Origin: Qipengyuania aurantiaca
Lineage (GTDB): Bacteria; Pseudomonadota; Alphaproteobacteria; Sphingomonadales; Sphingomonadaceae
DNA length: 64,000 nt
Assembly: GCF_019711375.1 (NCBI RefSeq)
Contig: NZ_CP081295.1
Location: 2,517,001 to 2,581,000, forward strand
Reading direction: 5' to 3'
Positions 56,790-64,000 of this stretch are shown in pieces (position 1 is the stretch's first letter; every line of letters starts with the position of its first letter). The notes under the pieces are model-generated. The model was not told the origin of the DNA, ran no database searches, and saw only the letters and a program-made list of their open reading frames with translations. Made by a program: the position numbers and the translations under genes.

Positions 56790-56870
56790 GTCACACGCAG
56801 TGGCGGCGTGGGAGTGCCGGTTTCGGGCTCCCGTTACATATTCAAATTGCTCACTGGAGGATTTGTTTCG
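56790..56870 (+). promoter_or_regulatory. ROSE-like RNA thermometer in the hsp20 leader
   Basis: Three hairpins can form: CACGC/GCGTG (56794-56810), GGGAG/CTCCC (56810-56832), and the start-site hairpin 56843-56865 in which CAAAT pairs with ATTTG. In the last, TTGCT (56847-56851) faces the Shine-Dalgarno GGAGGA (56856-56861), with G56849 opposite G59: the U-U/C-G-C-U motif with G-G pair that defines ROSE elements. The ATG follows at 56871. ROSE elements are known upstream of alphaproteobacterial small heat shock genes. Confidence 0.65.
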
Positions 56871-57338
56871 ATGAACCGTTTTGACACCACCCCCTATCGC
56901 CGTTCGACCGTCGGCTTCGACCGCCTGTTCGACCTGATGGAACGCCAGGCGCGCAACGCCGGGGGCGACAATTACCCGCCGTTCAACATCGAGCGCCGCG
57001 ACGAGGATGAGTACCGCATCACTCTCGCCGTCGCCGGGTTCCGTGCGGAAGACCTCGACATTACCGCCCAGCAGAACCTGCTGGTGATCCAGGGACGCAA
57101 GCGCGACGACCAGCCCGAAGGTGAGATGCTGCATGTCGGCATTGCCAACCGCGGCTTCGAGCGCCGCTTCGACCTTGCCGACTACGTTCGCGTCGAGAAC
57201 GCAGACCTCAAGGACGGCATGCTCGTGATCGACCTCGTGCGCGAAGTGCCCGATGCGATGAAGCCCAAGAAGATCGCAATCGGCGGCGCGAAGACGCTGG
57301 AAATCGTCAAGGACGACGACGACACCGCCGCGGCCTGA
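56871..57338 (+). CDS. Small heat shock protein, Hsp20/IbpA type
   Basis: 155-residue ATP-independent holdase. ATG 56871. The N-terminal arm MNRFDTTPYRRSTVGFDRLFDL, the alpha-crystallin domain (about 40-130, with YRITLAVAGFRAEDL and LLVIQGRKRDD), and NADLKDGMLVIDLVREVP are typical of class A alphaproteobacterial sHsps. Controlled by the sigma-32 promoter and thermometer upstream, and ended by a strong terminator. Confidence 0.94.
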   Translation: MNRFDTTPYRRSTVGFDRLFDLMERQARNAGGDNYPPFNIERRDEDEYRITLAVAGFRAEDLDITAQQNLLVIQGRKRDDQPEGEMLHVGIANRGFERRFDLADYVRVENADLKDGMLVIDLVREVPDAMKPKKIAIGGAKTLEIVKDDDDTAAA

Positions 57339-57358
57339 TTTCAAGGCTTCGATAACAG

Positions 57359-57394
57359 AAAAGGGCGGCACCCCAGGCGGGTGCCGCCCTTTTT
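57359..57394 (+). terminator. Rho-independent terminator of hsp20
   Basis: AAAAGGGCGGCACCC (57359-57373) pairs with GGGTGCCGCCCTTTT (57379-57393) across a five-base loop, followed by T. Fifteen-pair stem, with A and T ends so it may work in both directions. Confidence 0.92.
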
Positions 57395-57410
57395 CGTGAC
57401 CACTCAAAAG

Positions 57411-57443
57411 GAAAGGGGGTGGAGCCCTAAGGCACCACCCCCG
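57411..57443 (-). terminator. Terminator of the candidate microprotein gene
   Basis: GGGGGTGG and CCACCCCC pair around an inner GCC/GGC stem. On the minus strand the hairpin is followed by TTTCCTTTT. The TAG of the small reading frame lies inside the loop, as is common when a short gene ends at its terminator. Confidence 0.6.
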
Positions 57444-57540
57444 CGACGACTAGCGCCGCCAAGCCTCGGATTCGGCCGTCCGGGTCGCAGAAGACGACCG
57501 GGTTCGAGGCAAGCCCCACCGCTTGCGCGAAGCGTTTAAT
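57427..57540 (-). CDS. Candidate 37-residue microprotein
   Basis: Minus-strand frame of 37 codons plus TAG. It opens with ATT at 57540 behind GAGGAG (57546-57551, five bases away); the first GTG (57519) would give 30 residues. The product reads IKRFAQAVGL then SNPVVFCDPDGRIRGLAALV and ends VAGVVP. Third codon positions are nearly all G or C, like the neighbouring genes. A TTGACA box lies at 57600-57595, though its -10 is poor. The ATT start, if real, is rare. Part of the frame can also fold as RNA (GCCTCG/CGAGGC), so a structured RNA is the main alternative. Confidence 0.4.
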   Translation of the reverse strand: MKRFAQAVGLASNPVVFCDPDGRIRGLAALVVAGVVP

Positions 57541-57612
57541 CCTTGCTCCTCAACGGCTTTTGCCCGCTGAGTCGAGACTTTCCTGCCGCAATAATGTCAA
57601 AAGATAAACCCG

Positions 57613-57650
57613 CGCGCAGACCGTTGCAGGAAGCAACCTGTCGCGTTTTT
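57613..57650. terminator. Hairpin with T tract between pyrG and the microprotein frame
   Basis: CGCG, CAG and GTTGC pair with GCAAC, CTG and CGCG around AGGAA, with a small bulge; TTTTT follows at 57646-57650 on the plus strand. On the minus strand a looser GGTTTATCTTTT follows, so it probably ends pyrG transcription as well. Confidence 0.5.
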
Positions 57651-57719
57651 ACAAGCTCGCCAGCACGAACCTAACGATTACAGGTGTTTACCCGAGGGGA
57701 GCGCGCGGGAAAAAAATTT

Positions 57720-59354
57720 TCAGACGAGGCGCGCCTGTTCGAGTGCCGCTCCAATAAAGCCTGCAAACAGGGGGTGCGGGTCGAACGGTTTGGACTTCAG
57801 TTCGGGGTGGAACTGCACGCCCACGAACCAAGGATGGTCGGGGCGCTCGACGATCTCGGGCAGCAATCCATCGGGCGACATGCCAGAGAAAATCAGGCCC
57901 TGCTTCTCGAGCGGCTCGATATATTTGCCGTTCACCTCGTAGCGATGGCGATGGCGTTCGGAGATGTCGGTCTGGCCGCCGTAGATCGACGAAACATGGC
58001 TGTTTGCCGCGAGCTTCGCGTCATACGCGCCGAGGCGCATGGTCCCGCCAAGATCCCCGCCCGCTTCGCGGGTCTGGAGACCTTCTTCGGTCATCCATTC
58101 GGTGATGATGCCGACCACCGGTTCTTCGGTGCTGCCGAACTCGGTCGAGCTCGCCTTGTCGAAGCCGGCGTTGCGCGCGCCTTCGACGCAGGCCATCTGC
58201 ATGCCGAGACAGATGCCGAGGAAGGGCACCTTGCGTTCGCGAGCGAAGCGCACGCTGGCGATCTTGCCCTCGCTGCCACGCTCGCCGAACCCGCCGGGGA
58301 CGAGGATGCCGTGCATCGGTTCGAGCTGGGCGGCGATATCCGCATCGCTCTGCTCGAAGACCTCGGCGTCGATCCACTTGATGTTGACCTTGACGCGGTG
58401 CGCCATGCCGCCGTGAACAAGCGCTTCGTTGAGCGACTTGTAGGCGTCCTGCAGGCCGACATACTTGCCGACGACGCCGATGGTGACCTCGCCTTCGGGG
58501 TTCGAGTGGCGGTCGACCACATCGTACCAGCGCGAGAGGTCCGGTTCGGGCGCATCGGTGATGCCGAAGCCGCGCAGGACCTCGGTGTCGAGTCCTTCCG
58601 CGTGGTACTGCAGCGGGACCGAATAGATGGAGGGTGCGTCGAGCGCAGGAATGACGGCTTCCTTGCGCACGTTGCAGAAGTTGGCGATCTTCTGACGCTC
58701 GCCATCGGGAATGGGGTGTTCGGCGCGGCACAGCAGCACATCGGGCTTGATGCCGAGGCTGGCCAATTCGCGTACCGAGTGCTGCGTCGGCTTGGTCTTC
58801 AGTTCGCCTGCCGCAGCAATGTAGGGCACCAGCGTAACGTGGACGCTGAGCGACTGCATCGGCTCGAGCTCGTTCCTCAGTTGGCGGATGGCTTCCATGA
58901 AGGGCAGGCTCTCGATGTCGCCCACCGTGCCGCCGATTTCGCACAGGATGAAATCGTGATCGTCCTGGCCGGCGAGCGCGAATTCCTTGATCGCGTCGGT
59001 CACGTGCGGGACCACCTGCACGGTCGCTCCGAGATAGTCGCCGCGGCGTTCCTTGGCGATGATCTGCTGGTAAACCCGGCCGCTGGTAATGTTGTCGCCT
59101 TGGTGCGCCGAGACGCCGGTGAAGCGCTCGTAATGGCCGAGATCGAGGTCGGTTTCCGCCCCGTCGTCAGTCACATAGACCTCGCCGTGCTGATACGGGG
59201 ACATCGTGCCCGGATCGACATTGAGGTAGGGGTCGAACTTACGAATGCGGACCTTGTAGCCACGCGCCTGGAGGAGGGCAGCGAGCGATGCTGCCATGAG
59301 ACCTTTGCCAAGCGAGGAGACCACGCCGCCGGTGATGAAAATATACCGCGCCAT
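57720..59354 (-). CDS. pyrG: CTP synthase
   Basis: Makes CTP from UTP, ATP and glutamine. 544 residues: synthase domain with [13 protein letters not shown] at the N-terminus and [13 protein letters not shown], then the glutaminase domain with the nucleophile in [10 protein letters not shown] and the late HPE triad (VQFHPEL). Assignment firm. Downstream of secG and tpiA, the usual alphaproteobacterial order. Confidence 0.97.
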   Translation of the reverse strand: MARYIFITGGVVSSLGKGLMAASLAALLQARGYKVRIRKFDPYLNVDPGTMSPYQHGEVYVTDDGAETDLDLGHYERFTGVSAHQGDNITSGRVYQQIIAKERRGDYLGATVQVVPHVTDAIKEFALAGQDDHDFILCEIGGTVGDIESLPFMEAIRQLRNELEPMQSLSVHVTLVPYIAAAGELKTKPTQHSVRELASLGIKPDVLLCRAEHPIPDGERQKIANFCNVRKEAVIPALDAPSIYSVPLQYHAEGLDTEVLRGFGITDAPEPDLSRWYDVVDRHSNPEGEVTIGVVGKYVGLQDAYKSLNEALVHGGMAHRVKVNIKWIDAEVFEQSDADIAAQLEPMHGILVPGGFGERGSEGKIASVRFARERKVPFLGICLGMQMACVEGARNAGFDKASSTEFGSTEEPVVGIITEWMTEEGLQTREAGGDLGGTMRLGAYDAKLAANSHVSSIYGGQTDISERHRHRYEVNGKYIEPLEKQGLIFSGMSPDGLLPEIVERPDHPWFVGVQFHPELKSKPFDPHPLFAGFIGAALEQARLV

Positions 59355-59394
59355 GGGAGTCGGGCCTTAAGCGTGCGTGTTGAGTCGGCGCAAG

Positions 59395-59420
59395 GGAAAA
59401 GGCGCGCAAAAAGGCGCGCC
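59395..59420 (-). terminator. Terminator after secG
   Basis: GGCGCGC (59401-59407) and GCGCGCC (59414-59420) pair; on the minus strand the stem is followed by TTTTCCC. It lies between secG and pyrG, so pyrG probably needs its own promoter or read-through. Confidence 0.75.
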
Positions 59421-59456
59421 ATCCACAAGCGCTAGCGAAATGGGAAGCCGGAAGGC

Positions 59457-59813
59457 TTATTCGGCGAGCGGGTCGTCGTTGGGTGCGGGCGCTTCTGCAG
59501 GAGCTGCGGGAGCCGCCGGGCCGCCGAGCGGATCGCTTTCCACCGGGGTAACGTTGCGATCAAGCGTCGATTCGATCATGGTCGAGCCTACGCCTTCCAC
59601 CGCCATGGCAGCCAGCGCGATCGAAAGCGCCACGAACAGCACGGCCAGCCACTTGGTCGAACGGGTCAGGAAGTCTGCCGCGCCGCGTGCGCTCAGCATC
59701 CCGCTGGGGCTGCCGCCGATCCCGAGACCGCCGCCTTCGCTGCGCTGCATCAGGATGACGGCGATAAGGGCTGCTGCGACAATCGCCTGGACGACGGTGA
59801 GGAAGACGAACAT
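59457..59813 (-). CDS. secG: Preprotein translocase subunit SecG
   Basis: 118-residue SecYEG component with two TM helices (about 3-23 and 58-80) joined by the conserved loop RSEGGGLGIGGSPSGMLSARG. The C-terminal 35 residues are Ala/Pro rich (PLGGPAAPAAPAEAPAPNDD), as is common in alphaproteobacteria. Between tpiA and pyrG. Confidence 0.94.
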   Translation of the reverse strand: MFVFLTVVQAIVAAALIAVILMQRSEGGGLGIGGSPSGMLSARGAADFLTRSTKWLAVLFVALSIALAAMAVEGVGSTMIESTLDRNVTPVESDPLGGPAAPAAPAEAPAPNDDPLAE

Positions 59814-59898
59814 GGACTGGTTACTCTATCGCTGGAATTTCGTGGGCTGCATCTAGGCGCAGCGCGCGTTCAGGGCAAGCTTGGCCCGGATCGGATGG

Positions 59899-60660
59899 TC
59901 AGGCCTCTTCGGTTTCCGACGCGGCGACCACGATGCCGAGGAAGCTTTCCGCCGAAAGGCTTGCCCCGCCGACGAGCGCGCCGCCGACTTCGGGAAGCGA
60001 GAGGATTTCCTTCGCGTTATCGGGCTTGACCGAACCGCCGTAAAGGATGCGCACCTGGGCGGAGGTCTCCTCTCCATAGGTCTCGTCGAGAAGGCCGCGA
60101 ATCGCCTTGTGCATCTCTTCAATGTCCTTGGGCGTCGCAGTCTTGCCGGTGCCGATGGCCCAGACGGGCTCATAAGCCACCGTCAATCGCTCGGCGGCGT
60201 CTTCGATCTTGGGCAGGCTCGCCTTGAGCTGCTTCAGCACGAAGTCGACCGCATCGCCTTCGTCGCGGGTCTTCAACGTCTCGCCGCAGCACAGGATGAT
60301 GCGCAGGCCAGCTTCGAGCGCGCTTTCGATCTTGGCGTTGATTTGCTTGTTGGTCTCGCGGTGGTCCGCGCGGCGCTCGCTATGGCCGAGGATGACGAAC
60401 TTGGCGCCGGCGTCGGCAACCATGCTGGCGGAGATGTCACCGGTATGCGCGCCGTCTTCACCGGCATGGCAATCCTGAGCGCCAATGCCGATCTGCTCGG
60501 CTTCGCGGTGGACAGCGTGGATCAACGTGTAAGGAGGCGCCACGGCCACTTCGGCCTTCATGTAACGCTGCGCCGCACGGTCGATCGCGCGCGCTTCCGA
60601 CAGCATGGCGCGCGTGCCGTTCATCTTCCAATTGCCAACGATGTAGGGCCGTTCGGCCAT
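59899..60660 (-). CDS. tpiA: Triosephosphate isomerase
   Basis: Glycolytic isomerase of 253 residues with K12 (NWKMNG), electrophile H93 (ILGHSERR), base E164 (AYEPVWAIGTG) and the phosphate loop LYGGSVKPDN. A CTATAT element at 60702-60707 upstream could be its -10 box. Divergent from ppiD across 223 bases, a typical arrangement. Confidence 0.97.
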   Translation of the reverse strand: MAERPYIVGNWKMNGTRAMLSEARAIDRAAQRYMKAEVAVAPPYTLIHAVHREAEQIGIGAQDCHAGEDGAHTGDISASMVADAGAKFVILGHSERRADHRETNKQINAKIESALEAGLRIILCCGETLKTRDEGDAVDFVLKQLKASLPKIEDAAERLTVAYEPVWAIGTGKTATPKDIEEMHKAIRGLLDETYGEETSAQVRILYGGSVKPDNAKEILSLPEVGGALVGGASLSAESFLGIVVAASETEEA

Positions 60661-60883
60661 AGAGTTTTCTTCCTGTCGTTAATCGGTGCGCAGCGAGGCG
60701 CCTATATAGGGCGTGCGTCGCGTCCCGCTAGACGTGGTTTGATATTAGGTCAAAAGCCGAAGCGACCTGTTGCGGCGAGGCCGCATGGCGGATAAAGCGC
60801 GCTGCTCAAACCGGCGATGCGCGATTGTCCCGCCATGGGAACGCGGCGCGCCCTAAGCATAAGAAAAGGCCTTCTCGCAAGCC

Positions 60884-62821
60884 ATGCTCACCTTTTTCCG
60901 GAATTTCTTCAAAACGAAGATCGGTCTGGCGATCGTCCTCGCCTTCCTCGGCCTGATCGCCTTTGCCTTTGCCAGCATGGACGTCTCCAACACCGGCGCG
61001 TTCGGCGGCGTTGCCGGCGGAGACAGCGTGGCCGTTGTCGGCGATCACAAGATCGGCACGGCGGAATTCAACCAGGCGATGGATGACGAACTGCGCCGCG
61101 CGCGTCAGGAAAACCCCGAAGCCACGATGCAGACCCTGATTGCCGAAGGCGCCATCGATCGCGTGCTCGACAATCTGATCGACCGCTACGCGCTTCTCGC
61201 ATGGTCCGAAGAGAACGGCTATCGCGCCGGTGACAATCTTTTGAACAGCGAAATCCGCACCATTCCGGCTGCACGAGGGCCTAGTGGGAATTTCGACGAG
61301 GCCGCCTATGCCGCTTTCCTGCGCAACAACAATCTGACCGACAGCATGCTGCGCCAGCAGCTGCGTACCTCGCTCTATTTCCGCCAAGCCGTCTTTCCCG
61401 GCATCTATGGCGCCCAGCTGCCGGATTCGATCGCGCGGACATACGCGCGAAGCTTCAAGGAACGCCGTTCGGGGTCGATCGCCACCATCTCGGCAGCTCT
61501 CTTTGCTCCGCAGGGCGATCCGACTACCGAACAGCTCAACGCCTTCTACACGGAAAATCGCGCACGTTTCGTTCGTCCGGAACGCCGCACCTTGCGCTAT
61601 ACCACCTTCGACAGCGCGGCGCTGGGTGACAGCATCAATCCCACCGATGAAGAGATCGCCGCCTACTACCGCGACAACGCGGAGGAATATGCAGCGCGGG
61701 AAACCCGCAGCTTTACCCAGCTGATCGTCCCCACGCGCGAAGGCGCCGAAGCGCTTGCCGCACGTGTCCGTGGCGGCGAGAGCTTTGCCCAGGCAGCCAG
61801 CAGCTCCGGCTTGCGCACGACGCAGCTTGAAGGCCGCGAACGCGCGCAAATCCGCTCTTCTGCTTCGGCCGCAGTCGCCGACGCCTATTTCTCCGCGGCC
61901 GAGGGCGCGGTCACGACGCCGGCGCGCAGCTCGCTCGGCTGGCATATCGCCCGCGTCACCTCGGTGAACGAGCAACCGCAGCAGTCGCTTGCCGATGCGC
62001 GCGCATCGATCGTAGAAACGCTGAGCGAAGAAAAGCGCCAGCGTGGCATCGCCGAACTCGCCGTCAGCATCGAAGACCGCCTTTCGGACGGCGCTTCGCT
62101 TACCTCGATCGCATCGGAGCTGAGTCTCGAACTGACGACGACCCCGCCGATCACCGCCTCGGGCCAGTTCTATGGTACGCCTGGCCGCATTCCCCAGCTG
62201 CTCGCCCCCGCTCTGGAGTTCGCGTTCCAGATTGACGAAGGCGAGCCCGAAATCGGGGCGCTGGCCGATCAGGAAACCTTCATCCTCTACGAGGTGGCGG
62301 ACATCGAACCTTCCGCGGCGGCTCCGCTGGCAGAAATTCGCGACGAGGCCATCGCCGAATGGCGTCGCGTGCGCGGTGACGAAGGCGCCGAAGCCGCTGC
62401 CGACCGCATTCTTAAGCGCGTGGAAGGCGGGGCCAGCCTCGCCGAGGCCGTAGCGGCCGAAGAGAAGGCGATTTCTGCCCCGCAACAGGTCAATTTCAGC
62501 CGCGAAGAGCTTGCACGGATGGGCAACAACAGTGTTCCGGCCCCGGTCGCGCTAATGTTCGGCATGGCGCAAGGCACGGCCAAGAAGCTTGAAGGCTCTC
62601 GCGATCAGGGCTGGTACGTGGTCGACCTCGACACAATCACTCTTGAAGAACTGGAAGAGAACGACCCGCTCATCGGGCAGGCGAAGAACCAGGTCGCGCA
62701 GGCGTGGAGCAATGAGTACGGCACGCAGTTGATCGCTGCCATGCGCGCTAGCCTCGGTGTCGAACGCAACGAGGAAGCGATTGCGGCCGTGCGCCGCCGC
62801 CTCCTCGGCGAAGCCAACTGA
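60884..62821 (+). CDS. ppiD: Peptidyl-prolyl isomerase D (PpiD, SurA-N/parvulin)
   Basis: Periplasmic chaperone anchored in the inner membrane, helping outer-membrane proteins leave SecYEG. 645 residues: N-terminal TM (about 12-32), SurA-N-like chaperone region (about 35-240), a degenerate parvulin domain (about 250-365, ETRSFTQLIVPTREGAEALAARV) and a long C-terminal part. The usual catalytic residues of parvulins are not obvious, as in E. coli PpiD. Followed by trpE. Confidence 0.93.
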   Translation: MLTFFRNFFKTKIGLAIVLAFLGLIAFAFASMDVSNTGAFGGVAGGDSVAVVGDHKIGTAEFNQAMDDELRRARQENPEATMQTLIAEGAIDRVLDNLIDRYALLAWSEENGYRAGDNLLNSEIRTIPAARGPSGNFDEAAYAAFLRNNNLTDSMLRQQLRTSLYFRQAVFPGIYGAQLPDSIARTYARSFKERRSGSIATISAALFAPQGDPTTEQLNAFYTENRARFVRPERRTLRYTTFDSAALGDSINPTDEEIAAYYRDNAEEYAARETRSFTQLIVPTREGAEALAARVRGGESFAQAASSSGLRTTQLEGRERAQIRSSASAAVADAYFSAAEGAVTTPARSSLGWHIARVTSVNEQPQQSLADARASIVETLSEEKRQRGIAELAVSIEDRLSDGASLTSIASELSLELTTTPPITASGQFYGTPGRIPQLLAPALEFAFQIDEGEPEIGALADQETFILYEVADIEPSAAAPLAEIRDEAIAEWRRVRGDEGAEAAADRILKRVEGGASLAEAVAAEEKAISAPQQVNFSREELARMGNNSVPAPVALMFGMAQGTAKKLEGSRDQGWYVVDLDTITLEELEENDPLIGQAKNQVAQAWSNEYGTQLIAAMRASLGVERNEEAIAAVRRRLLGEAN

Positions 62822-62829
62822 GGCCCCGC

Positions 62830-64000
62830 TTGGCCGGCCCGCTGGAAGGTCGCGCGCAGGCCCTTGAGGCGCTGGGTAAGGTGCGCCCTGCCCTCGTCTG
62901 GAGGAAGGTTGTTGCGGATACTGTCACCCCGGTAGGAGCGGCTTTAAAGCTGATCGTCGAGGGACGAGGCGACTTCCTGCTTGAATCGGTCGAGGGTGGC
63001 GAGGTGCGCGGGCGTTACAGCCTGCTTGGCCTCGATCCGGACCTGGTGTTCCGCGCGCAGGGCGACAAGGCCGAGATCAATCGCGAGTGGCAGCGGAATC
63101 GCGGTGCCTTTGCCGAGAGCGATGATGGCGCGCTCGCGGCCATGCGGTCGCTGCTGGAGGAATGCCGGATCGATGTGCCCGAAGGCCTGCCGCCGGCGCT
63201 GGCGTGCCTTGTCGGCTTCTTCGGGTATGAGACCATCGGACTGGTGGAGAAACTGCCGCGCCCCGACCAGCAGGCTCTCGATGTCCCGGACATGCTGTTT
63301 GCACGCCCGACGCTGGTGCTGGTCTTCGACAGTTTGAAGGACACGCTCTTCTGCATCGCCCCGCTCTGGCCCGGCAAGGGCGAGCCGGAGGCGCAGATCG
63401 CCGCCGCGGAAGAACGGATCGACACCGCACTGGCGCGGCTCGACGGGGCGCTCGAACGCGGCGAGACCCACCCGGACGTCGCACAGGCGCCCCTTCCCGA
63501 ACCCTCGCCAGTGATGGACGAAGCCGACTATGCGGCCATGGTCGCCCGCGCCAAGGACTATATCACGGCAGGCGACATCTTCCAGGTCGTGCTCTCGCAG
63601 CGGTTCACAGCACCTTTCGGTCTGCCACCGATTGCGCTTTATCGCGCGCTGCGCCGGGTGAATCCTTCGCCCTTCCTCTATTTCCTCGACCTGCCCGGTT
63701 TTGCCGTAGTCGGTTCAAGTCCCGAAATCCTCGTGCGCGTGCGCGATGGTGAGGTCACGGTCCGCCCGATCGCAGGCACGCGCCCCCGCGGGACCAACGC
63801 CGAGGAAGACCGCGCGGCGGAAGCCTCGCTGCTAGCCGACCCCAAGGAACGCGCGGAGCACCTGATGCTGCTCGACCTCGGGCGCAACGACGTGGGCCGG
63901 GTCGCTTCGAGCGGCAGCGTCACCGTCACCGACAGTTTCGCGGTCGAGCGATACAGCCACGTGATGCATATCGTCAGCAATGTCGTCGGTGAGCTGGACC
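62830..64000 (+). CDS. trpE: Anthranilate synthase component I (3' end beyond window)
   Basis: Chorismate-using first step of tryptophan synthesis. Frame open to the window edge; the best start is TTG 62830, eight bases after the ppiD stop, as no ATG or GTG fits the conserved N-terminus. Visible: the N-terminal Trp-sensing segment LLESVEGGEVRGRYSLLG (the ESxxxxxxxGRYS motif suggests feedback control), DIFQVVLSQRF, NPSPFLYFL, SSPEILVRV, RPIAGTRPRG and LLDLGRNDVGRV. About 390 residues are seen, roughly three quarters of the usual length. trpG is not in the window. Confidence 0.95.
   Translation, partial: MAGPLEGRAQALEALGKVRPALVWRKVVADTVTPVGAALKLIVEGRGDFLLESVEGGEVRGRYSLLGLDPDLVFRAQGDKAEINREWQRNRGAFAESDDGALAAMRSLLEECRIDVPEGLPPALACLVGFFGYETIGLVEKLPRPDQQALDVPDMLFARPTLVLVFDSLKDTLFCIAPLWPGKGEPEAQIAAAEERIDTALARLDGALERGETHPDVAQAPLPEPSPVMDEADYAAMVARAKDYITAGDIFQVVLSQRFTAPFGLPPIALYRALRRVNPSPFLYFLDLPGFAVVGSSPEILVRVRDGEVTVRPIAGTRPRGTNAEEDRAAEASLLADPKERAEHLMLLDLGRNDVGRVASSGSVTVTDSFAVERYSHVMHIVSNVVGELD

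Noticed and set aside
57465..57521. Known structured RNA (6S, SRP or riboswitch) in the hsp20-pyrG gap
   Set aside because: The stems GCCTCG/CGAGGC and GGTCG/CGACC exist, but I could not match conserved loops of any of these families, and the strand is better explained by a small coding frame.
57684..59435. Plus-strand frame (583 codons) opposite pyrG
   Set aside because: pyrG is unmistakable on the minus strand; the opposite frame has no family features.
1..64000. CRISPR arrays, insertion sequences, prophage genes or integrases
   Set aside because: No regularly spaced repeats and no transposase, integrase, capsid or terminase protein was recognised on either strand.

Overview
This is a GC-rich, gene-dense chromosomal window whose protein content points to an alphaproteobacterium of the order Sphingomonadales, most likely the Erythrobacteraceae (Erythrobacter, Qipengyuania or a relative). 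The reasons are the order dusB-ntrB-ntrC-ntrY-ntrX-hfq-hflX, a tandem-fused Hfq, a fused ispDF, a pyruvate dehydrogenase E1-beta with its own lipoyl domain, the order pyrG-secG-tpiA-ppiD-trpE, and dispersed palindromes that translate as RPELVEG. The assignment is inferred from gene content; no 16S rRNA gene is present. No phage, transposase, integrase or CRISPR array was seen.

Layout. 1-7.5 kb: the end of alanine racemase, the PHA regulator phaR, an archaeal-type proS, a secreted M28 peptidase, RNase R and a thioredoxin-like peroxiredoxin. 7.5-13.7 kb: a universal stress protein, E2 and E3 of pyruvate dehydrogenase with a lipoprotein and a thioesterase between them, and a KefB-like antiporter. 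13.7-15.4 kb: a small acidic protein, tRNA-Ser(TGA) with a tRNA-derived repeat, and a lytic transglycosylase. 15.4-22.3 kb: a tightly packed run dacC-tmk-holB-metG-tatD-phnP-like-small membrane protein, followed by mazG. 22.3-31.5 kb (minus strand): hflX, hfq, ntrX, ntrY, ntrC, ntrB and dusB, the nitrogen and RNA-regulation block. 31.6-36.2 kb: ispDF, pncC, a COQ10-like protein, lipA, carbonic anhydrase and a NYN-LOTUS protein. 36.2-43.3 kb: a secreted TPR protein, gyrA, lysoplasmalogenase, trmFO and an EF-hand protein. 43.3-46.7 kb: a squalene/phytoene-synthase-like protein and three TadE/TadG-like genes. 46.7-51.6 kb: E1-beta and E1-alpha of PDH, ftsB, hppD and a VOC protein. 51.6-55.6 kb: a MscS channel, a haloalkane dehalogenase overlapping an MFS transporter, tRNA-Arg(CCT) beside a tRNA-Arg-like sequence carrying two insertions, and a DUF1178 protein. 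55.6-64 kb: a nitrilase-family amidase, a glutaredoxin, an Hsp20 gene with a sigma-32 promoter and a ROSE-like thermometer, a candidate 37-residue microprotein, then pyrG, secG, tpiA, ppiD and the start of trpE.

How it fits together. Most genes are housekeeping. The PDH complex is encoded in two places about 36 kb apart, and lipA, which makes its cofactor, lies between them. NtrBC and NtrYX sit in one block with Hfq and HflX, which links nitrogen and redox sensing with RNA-level control. The observations most worth following up are the asymmetric double Hfq, the insertions at one T-loop position in three tRNA-derived sequences, the ROSE-like leader of hsp20, and the microprotein next to pyrG.
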